The notes under the pieces are model-generated. The model saw only the letters and a program-made list of their open reading frames with translations, was not told the origin of the DNA and did not search any database. Made by a program: the position numbers and the translations under genes. 64,000 bases of DNA, from NCBI RefSeq assembly GCF_037176765.1, contig NC_090025.1:172654040-172718039 (forward strand), given 5' to 3'. This document shows, in pieces, positions 11,418-22,026 of this stretch (the first letter of the stretch is position 1; each line of letters begins with the position of its first letter). Source of the DNA: Anolis sagrei. Lineage: Eukaryota > Chordata > Lepidosauria > Squamata > Anolidae.

Positions 11418-11685
11418 TTGAGCCCTTGGTGGCGCAATGGGCTAAATGCTTGTGCTGGCAGGACTGTTGACCAATAGGTCAGCAGTTCAAATCTGGGGAG
11501 AGTGGGTTGAGCTCCCTCTGTCAGCTCCAGCTCCCCATGCAGAGACATGAGAGAAGCCTCCCAAAAGGATGATAAAACATCAAACATCGGGGAGTCCCCT
11601 GGGCAACGTCCTTGCAGACAGCCAATTGTCTCACACCAGAAGTGACTTGCAGTTTCTCAAGTTGCTCCTGACACGAAAAAAAATC
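11418..11685 (+). mobile_element. tRNA-derived SINE (second squamate family)
   Basis: The head CCCTTGGTGGCGCAATGGGC is an A-box-like tRNA start and CAGCAGTTCAAATCTGGGGA a B box. The body has CAGACATGAGAGAAGCCTCC-like sequence, and the tail is AAGTTGCTCCTGACACGAAA followed by an A run. A reverse copy lies at 20133-20355. Confidence 0.85.
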
Positions 11686-13564
11686 CCCTCAGCATTGAGT
11701 TCCCCTGAATCTACAATTTTATAATTCTGTGAGAAATGCTCTATTCCTATGAGCTTTGTGTAGTGAAGCATTTCTCACTTAGGAAAGCAGTTCTTATGCA
11801 AATTGCACCATCTTTTATACTAAAAGAGGCCACTTGTCCCAAGAGGTAAGCTTAGGAAGATGCTTAATTTCCAGAAAGGAGCCAATTTATCTCTTCCAAC
11901 ATGTGTGACCAAAATTTGAACATGGCCTTTTGAACATGGTAGTGAAATAGCCATCAAACACCATACATGAATGCAAATCCACTTTTCAATAACATCATTG
12001 GTCAAATTTCCAAATGGGTGCCTAATACGTTCTACCGAGATTAGACATGAGCAGCAGTACTCAAGTGCTGGGAGGAAGAGAGGAAGTCCTTTTCATGCAT
12101 TACATGACAACAAACTTGAAAGTGCCACAGAGGAGTTGTCAGCTACTCCTGGTTCTCTGCTTAGCATACCAGTAGAACTTGCATTTCTGTACATGTACTT
12201 GCCCCAGTTCATTAATATTTTTTTAAATGGTCAACAAACTGTGTTTTAAGTGCACCCTTTACAAAAATGTAGGCACACACCAAAAAGTGTAACATGTAAA
12301 ATGGCCCTGAAGGTCTCTTGTGCAAACCCTCTTGATGTGTGAGGTTGGGAGCATTGTGTAATGAATTAAGCTTTTTCTTCATTTGCCAAAGGCTGTGAAT
12401 GCAGGTGTGTTGTTGTTTTTTTTACAAGGCAAGTCTGTTGTTTGAAGTGAGATAAACAAAGAGGACCAGCCTGGGTGATGCCATGTCACCAGCACTAGTT
12501 TCTCATAAACCACACTCTGCATTTGATTCTTGAAAAAAAATCTACACAAAAAATGGTAAAAATTATGACAACAGACCATTTTAGGATAACAAGGAGTTAG
12601 ATTTCACTGTTAGAAGCAATCTCTACATTTGTATGTGTTCCTACTGATATGACGGTACATGCCATTCAGGCACTAGTTTTTACAGAATTTTAATTTCACT
12701 GTTAGTTGTAAAGTGTAATTTACTGTCACATCGCCATTGCTTAATTGTAACCTGCGTAACACGAGTGAAAATTCTAACTAAATTATTTTATTTGTTGGAG
12801 TGTATTTTTTTGGATTTTGTTTTTAACTTAGACTAAATTAAAGCTAAAGCAGTGGCGCAAAGATACTTGACAGATGTTCTTTCTTTGGAGGTGTGGCATC
12901 AATGCTTTTGCTGGTTGAAATATTCCATTTTATAGTCTGTTGCTAAAGATTGTGAACTCCCCAGTGTGTGAGACTTTGCTTCGTTTGAATCAAGACTACC
13001 GCATGTCACCTTGGATCCTACACAGGAGAACAACTGAGAATAAATCAATTAATGTAATAAATACTTCCAGCCTTATCCTGTAACTCACTCCCAAAACAGG
13101 AGCATCAATATGTCTTAATTCACACCAACTGAAGGAACTCCTTCATGTGTATATTTCTTTGACATATATATTGGCTTCTTCCTATTGAAATTACTGGAAC
13201 CCTGTGGATGAGAGGTGAGTTTCATGTGAAAAAAATGTATCTTTCCAGATCTCTAGAACAATTTAGTTCACTCAGTTTTTTCTTCCGGACGATGAGGATC
13301 CTGTTCTGCCATAAAAGGTTAATACACAATCAGATGAAAACAGACATGTGGAATGAAAAAAGCACAATATACTCTTCTCAAACGTACTAATAACCAGTGT
13401 TGACAAAATTGTCTCCTGAAAAGCCAAAACCCTTAAGTTGTAATCTCCAGCACATTAATTTGGGTCTGGTAATACACTGGCAACCTTTGCACTATAGCTT
13501 TCAAGTTTAATAGCTGTTACATGTTCTGATCAGTGATCTCCAGTTTGCAACGTTTTCACTGTTA

Positions 13565-13671
13565 TTTGTACCTGCTGAAATTTTAAAATTATCTTTAAAA
13601 GCAACTCCACATTGAGTCTGGATCCCAAAGCACAGACGCGTCTAGCGAGATCTACTTCCTGCAGATAGATG
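13565..13671 (+). repeat. Diverged duplicate segment, copy 1
   Basis: About 107 bp share long matching blocks with 16940-17056: CTGCTGAAA...TTTAAAA, CTTTAAAAGCAAC, CCCAAAGCACA, then ATCTACTT and TGTAGATAG/TGCAGATAG. The pair matches no repeat family I know. It may be a local duplication around the KIAA1549 3' end. Confidence 0.65.
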
Positions 13672-13701
13672 GTTTCATAAACCACTGTTTACAAATACGT
13701 G

Positions 13702-13707
13702 AATAAA
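13702..13707 (+). terminator. Candidate KIAA1549 polyadenylation signal
   Basis: A canonical AATAAA is followed about 25-45 bases later by a GT-rich element. Of the hexamers in the region it has the best downstream context. Confidence 0.4.
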
Positions 13708-13831
13708 TGTAATTCACAAATTTGTAATTCTTTCTTGTGTCAAGTTTGGTGCCAAGCTTTCACCAATCCCAAATCTTGAGTTTATTCTAGTTTGTAGAGA
13801 CTAATTCAGAACAGCCAGGTTCTGACTAACG

Positions 13832-14610
13832 AAATGAAGTTCAACAGAGACAAATGCAAGATACTCCACTTAGGCAGAAAAAAAATGAAATGCAAAGATA
13901 CAGAATAAGAGATGCCTGGCTCGAAAGTAGTACGTGTGGAAAAGATCTGGGAATCCTCGTGAACAACAAGTTAAACATGAGCCAACAATGTGATGTGGCA
14001 GCTAAAAACGGCAATGGGATTTTGGCTGGCATAAAAAGTATAATGTCTAGATCCAGGGAGGTCATGCTACCCCTCTATTCTGCCTTGGTCAGACCACAAC
14101 TGGAATCACACTGTGTCCAATTCTAGGCATTGCAATTTGAAGGAAGATGTTGACAAGCTGGAATGTGTCCAGAGAGGAGCAACTAAAATGATGAAGGGTC
14201 TGGAAAACAAGTCCTACGAGGAGCAACTTAAAAGAGTTGGGCATGTTTAGCCTGTAGAAGAGAAGGCTGAGAGGAGACATGATAGCCATGTATAAATATG
14301 TGAGGGGAAGTCATAGGGAGGAGGGGGCAAGCATGTTTTCTGCTGCCCTGGAAACTTGGACATGGAACAATGGCTTCAAACTACAGGAAAGGAGATTTCA
14401 CCTGAACATGAAGAAGAACTTCCTCACTGTGAGAGCTGTTCAGCAGTGGAACTCTCTGCTCTGGAGTGTGATGGAGGCTCATTCTTTGGAGGCTTTTAAT
14501 CGGTCTGGATGGCCATCTGTTGGGGGTGCTTTGAATGTGATTTTTCTGCTTCTTGGCAGGGGGTTGGATTGGATGTCCCACGAGATCTCTTCTAGCTCTA
14601 TGATTCTACG
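13832..14610 (+). mobile_element. CR1 LINE 3' part
   Basis: About 780 bp from the C-terminal reverse transcriptase region (AAATGAAGTTCAACAGAGAC onward) to the CTATGATTCTA tail. Encoded pieces include DLGILVNNKLNMSQQCDVAA and SREVMLPLYSALVRPQLESH. The frame is broken in several places. Confidence 0.9.
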
Positions 14611-14618
14611 GTGTAGAG

Positions 14619-14753
14619 CATTGGTTCTCAACCTGTGCATCCCCAGGTGTTTTGGCCTACAACTCCCAGAAATCACAGCCGGTATACCTGCTGTTAGAAT
14701 TTCTGGGAGTTGAAGACCAAAACATCTGGGAACCCACAGGTTGAGAACCACTG
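14619..14753. mobile_element. hAT-type palindromic MITE, copy 3
   Basis: This copy belongs to the same 135-bp family as 3831-3965 and 5065-5199. It is inserted directly after a CR1 tail and flanked by a perfect 8-bp duplication gtgtagag. Confidence 0.92.
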
Positions 14754-14761
14754 GTGTAGAG

Positions 14762-16044
14762 GAACTCGAGCTTAATACTTAAGATCTCCATAGCAAAGCT
14801 AACATTCAACAGGAGAAGAGGGGCAAAGAAAAAACTCACAACCAAAGCATACACCCACAACCAAAACGGTTAGAATTGAGCCACATTGGTATTCTAAATT
14901 GCCTCTGAACTTTGTCTAAAATAGGGTTCTGAATAGCTGAATGATTACTCATTGGGTTTTCTGCCCACTGATGAAAGAAAATGGGGCATACTGCGTACAC
15001 TGCGACAATGATGCTTCTATAAGCTCATCTCTTATTTGTAGAACCCATAGTGGAGCATAAATACATGCAAACTATTCAGGCACAGATATATGGGATCTGA
15101 ATACATTTTGGAATATGGCAGTGCAATAAGAGTCCAAAACCCAGAAAGATTTCAACCAGAGCTACTATTGTAGATTCCCCCTCCTCTTAAATGCCTCTCC
15201 TTTGCTTCTTGTATTACGATTCCTTTATTGTAAGTAAAATAATTATCTAATTTGTTCCACTAATGTATGAGCCATACTAGACATTACATGGGAAATAGAT
15301 TGTAACATTTTCCAAAGCGTTTTAATTTGAAGCAGCTAGTCTCTTTAAGTTTGAGCAATGCATAGAGCACCACTTAACTCCTGCCAATTTTCTACTTGAA
15401 AAATCCCCTTTCCCAGCAGCTTTTCCACTCTATGCATCTTTCCTCCTTTGGTGGAAAAAACCAGAGATTGAATATTTAGTAGAAATTAGCCCAAAGGAGA
15501 CGGGATTAGATTGCCCCCTTCCAAACCCACAGTTCTTCTTCTGAACTCATGGCCTCTCCTGGCTGCCTCATGCTTTAAAAGGACCATTGGGGACATGTTC
15601 CAGGAATCTGCCTGTGACATCTCATTTAGCCATAACTAATCACAGGGTTTTAATGCAATTGCAATACTTCTGTGGCTTCCCTTTATCAGTCTCCCAGGCA
15701 CGGCTTTCCTTTGCGAGGAAGTTAACCTTATGGTTTCACTTTGCATTTCATCTGCACGCAGCGCAGTTCTTTCACTTGCCAGATTTCATCTCTCTGGCAA
15801 GCGTCTAAGAAGGGTAATCATTCTAAATTGCTAGCTCCCACCGTTCACTGAAAACCCCACGGGACCGTCTTTAGATCAAAATGATGGGAAAGTAATGTGA
15901 ACAGTTCACTCCACAGTGGTGAATTTGGAAAGCAAAAGAGTCATTTATAGCATGTAGCTTTGGGCACTTTTAAATGTAGTAAATAATGATGGGATAATTG
16001 TTTGGGTTTCTTTTTCCTGGCATTTCATAAATTAGGGATTGAAG
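14762..16044 (+). other. Downstream region of KIAA1549, complex single-copy DNA
   Basis: I recognise no repeat in 14762-16044. The part at about 15340-15830 has balanced composition and many A/T-core motifs (GCATAGAGCACCAC, CTAATCACAGGG, CATTTCATCTGCACGC), so it may be conserved non-coding sequence. Its bases 15558-15596 reappear, copied exactly, inside the hAT element at 16527-16565. Confidence 0.4.
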
Positions 16045-16052
16045 AGCTAAGA

Positions 16053-16792
16053 CAGTGGTTCCCAACCTTCCTAATGCCGTGACCCCTTAATACAGTTCCT
16101 CATGTTGTGGTGACCACCAACCATAACATTATTTTCATTGCTACTTCATAACTGTAATTTTGCTACTGTTATGAATCATAATGTAAATATCTGATATGCA
16201 GGATGTATTTTCATTCACTGGACCAAATTTGGCACAAATACCCGGTATGTCCAAATTTGAATACTGGTGGGGTGCGGGTGGGGAATGATTTTGTCATTTG
16301 GGAGTTATAGTTGCTGGGATTTATAGTTCACCTACAATCAAAGAACATTCTGAACTCCACCAGTGATGGAATTGAACTAAGCTTGGCACACAGAACTCCT
16401 CTAACCAACAGAAAGTACTGGTGAGCATTGACCTTGAGTTTTGGAGTTGTAGTTCACTTACATCCAGAGAGCACTGTGGACTTAAACAATGATGGGTCTG
16501 GACCAAACTTATGGATCTGGACCAAACCTGGCTGCCTCATGCTTTAAAAGGACCATTGGGGACATACTCAATATGCCCAAATGTGAACACTGGTGGAAAA
16601 TAGACCTTGACATTTGGGAGTTGTAGTTGCTGGGATTTACATCAAAGAGCATTCTGAACCTCACCAGCAATAGCATTGGGCCAAACTTCCCACACAGAAC
16701 CTTCCATGACCAACAGAAAATACTTTGGCAACCCCTCTGACACCCCCTCATGATCTCCCCAGGGGTCCTGACCCCTAGGCTGAGAAACGCTG
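16053..16792 (+). mobile_element. Non-autonomous hAT transposon (740 bp)
   Basis: It starts CAGTGGTTCCCAACCTTCCT and ends AGGCTGAGAAACGCTG. The flanks agctaaga / agctaagg are an 8-bp target duplication with one mismatch. It contains tandem sub-modules of the type 'ACTGGTGG ... GGGAGTTGTAGTTGCTGGGA ... TCTGAACTCCACCA' and no transposase frame. A 39-bp foreign patch sits at 16527-16565. Confidence 0.88.
16527..16565 (+). repeat. 39-bp templated patch copied from 15558-15596
   Basis: This is an exact 39-bp copy of sequence 969 bp upstream, sitting inside the hAT element where the family normally reads straight from CCAAACTTGG into ACTCAATATG. Confidence 0.85.
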
Positions 16793-16939
16793 AGCTAAGG
16801 GAAAATACACCATGTAGTTGGTTTTATCTCCAAGCAGAAAGAAACATTTCTCGGAATAACTTTTCTTTAATTTTGACTCTCAGCATTTATTTCCATATTT
16901 TACAGTGGGAGAAAGTATCCACGAATACACAACATGTTC

Positions 16940-17056
16940 TTTGTATCTGCTGAAAATTTAAAATTAGCTTTAAAAGCAACCCCATATTGAGTGTGTTACT
17001 GTGCCCTGGAGCCCAAAGCACACATGCCTTCAGCAAAATCTACTTTCTGTAGATAG
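16940..17056 (+). repeat. Diverged duplicate segment, copy 2
   Basis: Partner of 13565-13671 in the same orientation, about 3.4 kb away. It has an extra ~10 bases (GTTACTGTGCCC region) relative to copy 1. Confidence 0.65.
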
Positions 17057-18306
17057 GTGTGTAGCTATGAATCAAGCAAAGCTGATAAGAAATGTGGAAG
17101 ATATCAGATATCACCTGTAGCTCAAAGATCCCACTGAATTCTATGCATAATCTTATGATCAGTTGAGGAGAAATGTTGTTTGAACCTACCAGCACAGTTT
17201 GTTTAGCAAATAGGCAAGACAGAATATCCCTAAACCATGCACATCCTCCCCATCTAACACAATTCTTGTAACTGTACCCGAATCTGTAGGCATCTTCTCC
17301 AGACTGTGTTCAGACAATTGTTCGGAGTTTTGATGCTCTTCATAGACTCAGTGGGTGAAAGTAAGACTCTGAATTTGCAGAGATGCAATTGTCATAGTTA
17401 ATGCATCACTCAGTTGCCAAACTGATTTATATTTTCTACCCCCAAAAAAGTTGTTTATGTTGTACGCCATCCATTAAGTGCATTTTTCCTTTCACTTATT
17501 TGCTGATCTGCTACTCAACTTTGTAATTTTTTTTATTTGTGAGGAAAAGGGATTTACATGTCTTTTTGTTGACTAAGAAGCTGACAACTGATGTTGTATA
17601 TTTCATAATATGACTAGATCATTCTATTTTGTTATTACCATTATATTTGCATGTACAATAAAAAAGAAGTCAGTAATATACTAAAAAAAACATAAAGACA
17701 CTCTGACCAAGAACGTTTCTATTTTCCACAGTCATTCCATTCTTTAATACATTCATAGCTCTTTCAAAGGCTTCCTACATCCTTTCCAGTCCTTTGAAAT
17801 TTCCTACTGAATGCCACAGTTTTAATAACATAGTGAAAAGACCAGCGGTTGTTGAACTGTAATTATTTCAAAGCCATTGAGAAGTGAGATGTAAACACAA
17901 TTCAGTTGTTGTGTAAGCATCTGACTGTGCCGCCCTCAACTGAAACAAAAGCATTGCAGCCTTCCTAAGAAAACCTCTACTATTTTATTAGTTTACACTG
18001 GGCCTGGCTTAGAATCATAAAAAAGAGCAAGAGGTAAAAATACAAGTCTTGATATAAGCCATTGACCTTGAAAAGTCTCATGCTGAATGTCAACTAGCTG
18101 CATGTTCTGAGTTTTGGGAGTGGGGGAAATAAATTTTAATGACAGCAATTCACAATCAGGACCAAGACGGATCCAGAAATAGTGATTTGGAGGATGCAGA
18201 GATGTAGCAAGACAATTTTCATTTAGGGGAGGAGGAGCAGAGACAAAAATTAGGGGCCCGTCACTATAAAAGAAGTTTCTGTGGGAAAGGGATTTCATAG
18301 ATTATT
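17057..18306. other. KIAA1549-TMEM213 intergenic, unassigned
   Basis: This is AT-rich DNA. An AATAAA at 17657-17662 is a possible distal polyadenylation signal for KIAA1549. I see no gene and no repeat I can name. Confidence 0.45.
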
Positions 18307-18318
18307 AATATATTTTTT

Positions 18319-18528
18319 GTATTGTCAAAGGCTTTAATGGCTGGAATCACTGGGTTGTTGTAGGTTTTTCAGGCTATATGGCCATGTTCTAGAAGCATTC
18401 TCTCCTGACATTTCGCCTGCATCTAAGGCAAGCAGCCTCAGAGGTTGCTTGCCATAGATGCAGGCAAAATGTCATGAGAGAATGCTTTTAGAACATGGCC
18501 ATATAGCCCGAAAAACCTACAACAACCC
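18319..18528. mobile_element. Penelope-like terminal palindrome, copy 1
   Basis: A 210-bp inverted repeat begins at ATTGTCAAAGGCTTTAATGG and ends in AAAAACCTACAACAACCC. It is flanked by a 12-bp duplication, aatatatttttt. The arm sequence matches the end of the longer Penelope-like copy at 35425-36412. Confidence 0.7.
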
Positions 18529-18736
18529 AATATATTTTTTATTTATACCCCATTTTATCTCCCCTGAAGGGGACTCAAAGCTACTAGACAGGAATAACTC
18601 CCAATTAACTCATTTTGATTAGTATGTTGCCAAGCTTTCAAAAAGGGAAAATCAATATTTTCCACATGCAAAAACATTATACAAACTAAATAGCAGTGTC
18701 TAGTAAATACATGGTGTACAAGTTGTCCTACTATAG

Positions 18737-19188
18737 CAGTGGTTCCCAACCTGTAGTCCATGGACCACCAGTGGTCCGCAAGAATGAAAATATGGTCAGC
18801 AGCCTCACCATTACTTCACTGTTGCCTCAAAACCATGCAGCAACGAGAGCAACTGGTTTCCCAAAACCAAGGCAACGGGGATGTCGTGAGGGGGAGGGTT
18901 AGATTACTACTACCACATTAGCTCTAGATTGTTAGATATTGTTTTCTGTAGGCGAGCAGATGGTGAATACTGGATGGTATATTTTCTGTATCAGAGCTGA
19001 TGTAGTCTATCCAATGCAATTTTCTGAATCTGTATCCCAAATAACCAAACTGAATCTAAAGTTGACCAAAAACCGATTCGTAACCCTTTTGGTGCTAATG
19101 TTGGAGAATGATCCCTGGTCAAGGGTCACTTGGTCGAAGTTGTCCCTGGTCAAGTGGTCCCTGGTTAAAAAAAGGTTCGCAACCACTG
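18737..19188 (-). mobile_element. Non-autonomous hAT transposon (~450 bp)
   Basis: The ends CAGTGGTTCCCAACCTGTAG and GGTTCGCAACCACTG are flanked by a perfect 8-bp duplication, tactatag. Related copies occur at 39031-39466 and 52772-53163 in the opposite orientation. Confidence 0.9.
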
Positions 19189-19539
19189 TACTATAGTCAT
19201 TTGACCTTCTACCAAAGTCTAATGCGAAGGCTATTGTTTGCAAGCATGTGAGAATCTGTTCACCTGAAATTCCTTCAAATATTTCAAAAAGTCAAGATTG
19301 CCAGATATGCTTGTCTGATGAAATACATGTATCCAAGCTGGGAATGCATATTCACGCACAACTGTAGCTGGCCCAAAGGTGAGAACTGTAGTGCAGAAAA
19401 TGCACATGCAAATACAACATGTTTGTCTATTGTTTTTAATATAAACTATGTTTCTGAATGCTCAGCTGCAATGCTAGGAACTCAAGCACTGAATTAAAAA
19501 TCCATAGGGGAAAGAATGTATATCTGGGAGGCAATGTCC

Positions 19540-19746
19540 TCATTTGCACACACATAACCTTTATTGCTAAAACCCTGAATGGACAGCAAATAAATATCTT
19601 CAAAATACTTGGGAAAATACAGAGATGTATAAAAACAATAAAACGTAACTTGTCAGTGCACAGTCCTTCTTGGGCCTCAACACATTCTTCAGCTTAATGA
19701 ATTTCTTTACACAGGAGTCACAAGCAGGCGTCAGCTTGGAGAGGTG
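19540..19746 (-). other. TMEM213: TMEM213 3' UTR and polyadenylation signal
   Basis: On the - strand an AATAAA (TTTATT at 19560-19565) lies about 180 bases after the stop codon, which implies a short 3' UTR with cleavage near 19540. Confidence 0.55.
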
Positions 19747-19916
19747 TCATGCTTCCAAATACTTGGGTTCATCAGGCTTGAGTTTCATGATCTTATCAAT
19801 GCAGAGAAGGATAAGGGTGATAAACCAGAGACTCCAGCCAACTGCTGCAGCAATCCAGCCATAGTCATCTACTCCAAATTGACAGCATTTGGTTGCCAAT
19901 GTGCAGAATTCGGGAT
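19747..19916 (-). CDS. TMEM213: TMEM213 terminal coding exon
   Basis: Read on the - strand, a CATCAG acceptor is followed by the rest of a split Asp codon and then PEFCTLATKCCQFGVDDYGW, IAAAVGWSLWFITLILLCID, KIMKLKPDEPKYLEA and TGA (19749-19747). Human TMEM213, as I recall it, ends GVDEYGWIAAAVGWSLWFLT LILLCVDKLMKLTPDEPKDL QA, so identity is very high. It is a small single-pass type I membrane protein of about 107 residues in human. It has a short Cys-bearing lumenal segment, one membrane helix (here WIAAAVGWSLWFITLILLCI) and a short charged tail. It is expressed with V-ATPase a4 in acid-secreting cells and lies between KIAA1549 and ATP6V0A4, on the opposite strand, as in human. Its biochemical role is not firmly established. 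Confidence 0.95.
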
Positions 19917-20132
19917 CTGATGGGAGAGAAGGAGAAGAGAGCCTTGCAGATTGATACTTACTGTAATTAGTTTACCTTCGCCTATGTTACCCATACAGCT
20001 TACTTCCAATTGTACTATGGATGAAGGTAATTCCACTTAATCTACTTTTTCGGTTGCTCATGAAAAGTCCCACTGCTCCTTTCCCTCTTTTTCCACAGCT
20101 TAATTCAATTGCTGCAAACTGGGTTTAAACTT

Positions 20133-20355
20133 CTTTTTGTGTGTCTGGAGTGACTTGAGAAACTGCAAGTCGCTTCTGGTGTGAGAGAATTAGCTGTCTG
20201 CAAGGACATTGCCCAGGGGACGCCCGGATGTTTTACTGTCCTGTGGGAGGCTTCTCTCATGTTCTTGCATGAGAAGCTGGAGCTGACAGATGGGTGCTCA
20301 CCCTGCTTCCCAGATTAGAACCACCAACCTTTCGGTCAACAGAGCTGCCGGCACA
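20133..20355 (-). mobile_element. tRNA-derived SINE (second squamate family), reverse
   Basis: This is the reverse of the family at 11418-11685. It starts with the tail complement (TTTTTGTGTGTCTGGAGTGA) and ends near the tRNA head (AACAGAGCTGCCGGCACAAG). It lies in the TMEM213 intron, joined directly to a CR1 tail. Confidence 0.85.
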
Positions 20356-20475
20356 AGGGCTGGATGGCCATCTGTCAGGGGTGCTTTGAATGCAATATTC
20401 CTGCTTCTTGGCAGGGGGTTGGACTGGATGGCCCACCGAGGTCTCTTCCAACTCTTTGATCCTATGATTCTAAGC
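20356..20475 (+). mobile_element. CR1 3'-end fragment
   Basis: A 5'-truncated CR1 terminus (GGCTGGATGGCCATCTGTCA ... TTGATCCTATGATTCT). Confidence 0.9.
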
Positions 20476-20759
20476 CTGCCTGGAATCCGAGGTCTTGGAT
20501 GCATATCTTTTGTGTGTCCCACCAACTCAAGAAGCTGCTCTGGTAAACACATGACAAAGGGCTTTCTCTGTAGAGACACTCCAACAGTGAAATTCTCTTC
20601 TAAGGGAATTCAGGCTAGCTTCATCCTCCTGGACCTCCAATGATCAGCCAAGACTACACTGTTTCACAAAAGCTTTGGTGTCTAAAACCACAATGACTTA
20701 ACTATATGCACATGTGCGTGCATATTTTTAAGCTATTTTATTGTATATCCAGAACGATT
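20476..20759. other. TMEM213 intron DNA beside the L1
   Basis: No recognised element. It ends at the left target-site duplication of the L1. Confidence 0.4.
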
Positions 20760-20777
20760 AGAAATAGACCAGAAAGT
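20760..20777 (+). repeat. L1 target-site duplication, left copy
   Basis: AGAAATAGACCAGAAAGT is repeated exactly at 27348-27365 (17 bases beyond the ambiguous A). The perfect match indicates a recent insertion. Confidence 0.95.
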
Positions 20778-22026
20778 GGGACTTCCGGTGGAGGCGGAAT
20801 GGCGGTAGGAGTGAGGTACCGGAGCTCCGTGTGGTAGCAAGGTACCTTTCGCACCTCTCACAAGGGGAAGGGGCTCAAAGAGACCCCACAAGCCGTTGGC
20901 ATTGAGGACGGCTTGTCAGCCAAGCCCTCAGAGCTTTGCGGGGGCGGAGGAGCGGTCTCCCCTCAAGGGAGGCGGCCAACTCCTGCCTGGCAGAGCGGAG
21001 GGTGTGCGCCCCGAGAGGTGTGCGACCGAGCGGTCGACAACACCGCTAGCCTCCATTTAGATTCCAAATAAAGATAAAGAAGACAAAATTAGACGGGTTA
21101 TAAGAAGACAACAAAGAAACGGGGGCTCGAAAGCGGCGTCTACGGAGAAGAAGAAGACAAAACCCAATAAAAAAAAAATAAGAATAATAAGACAAAAGGG
21201 ATAAAGAAATTCACCAAGTGGAAGAAAGGAAGTTGGAAAGAAAGGGAGAAAAGAAGGTAATACTCTGAAAGGAAAAGAAAAAAGTCCTCCTAACCTAAGA
21301 CCCCCAATTGTACCCACCCCATCACGCTCCTTTAAGCTTAATTCTCCTCGCGAGGAGGACCCAGACGGTACCTTTAAAGAGAGATCTTCAATCAGGGCCA
21401 GGTGAGCAAAGTCACGAACTCGCGGGCTTGCGCGCCCTTGCGGGGCAGTGAAGAATACAGAAGCAGCACGCCCGGCACAGGGACGCAGGGACGCTCTGAC
21501 GCCCCGACGCCCTCACGGGACGGAACGACGTCGTGACGTCAGGCACCCAACGGAAAGCCGAAACCCGGAAGAGCAAATAATAAAACAGAGCCGACTGAAA
21601 GGACCTGGAAGGCAGGCGATGATCGGCAGGAACGGAAGAAGAAGGGTAAAAATAAAGAGACAACTGGCTGCGGGGGGATTATTATAAGGACTGGTAAGAA
21701 TAAATTTCAATAAAGAAACAAAGAAACCCCCTGAAGGTAGGAGGGGAGGAAGTAAGGACAAAAGGAAAGACGCTACTTAAGCAGACCAGAAATATAAGAG
21801 GAAGGGCAGAACACGGACTTTACTGGGGAGGCGAGGTACAACGTTCCAATCTTATCCAATCTTATCATTACTATTAAGAAATAGAACCCCACCAGAGATA
21901 AGAAATAAGTTGAAAGGGGAATTTACTCTCCCTTAAATAAACAAGTTGAAAGGTGGAACTTGTCTACTTTAAAGACTACCAACAACTATTAGTACACTGC
22001 TAAAAGCCCATTGGTAAAAGTCCAGT
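20778..22026 (+). promoter_or_regulatory. L1 5' UTR / internal promoter region
   Basis: About 1.25 kb precede ORF1. The first half (to about 21060) and 21300-21600 are rich in CpG, in contrast with the AT-rich surroundings. L1 5' UTRs carry an internal RNA polymerase II promoter; that this one is active is inference. Confidence 0.7.

Larger units (their letters stand above)
9827..13735 (+). other. KIAA1549: KIAA1549 3' UTR, probable extent
   Basis: No coding sequence follows the stop. AATAAA hexamers occur at 13039, 13056 and 13702. The last is followed by a GT-rich patch (TTCTTGTGTCAAGTTTGGTG), which makes about 13725-13735 the best 3' end. A further AATAAA at 17657 could end a longer form. 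The human gene is known for a 3' UTR of several kilobases. A SINE at 11418-11685 lies inside; the rest is unassigned AT-rich sequence. Confidence 0.45.

Noticed and set aside
18319-18528. Hairpin as a microRNA precursor
   Set aside because: The arms are about 100 bp, repeated elsewhere in the window and flanked by a target duplication, so a mobile element fits better.
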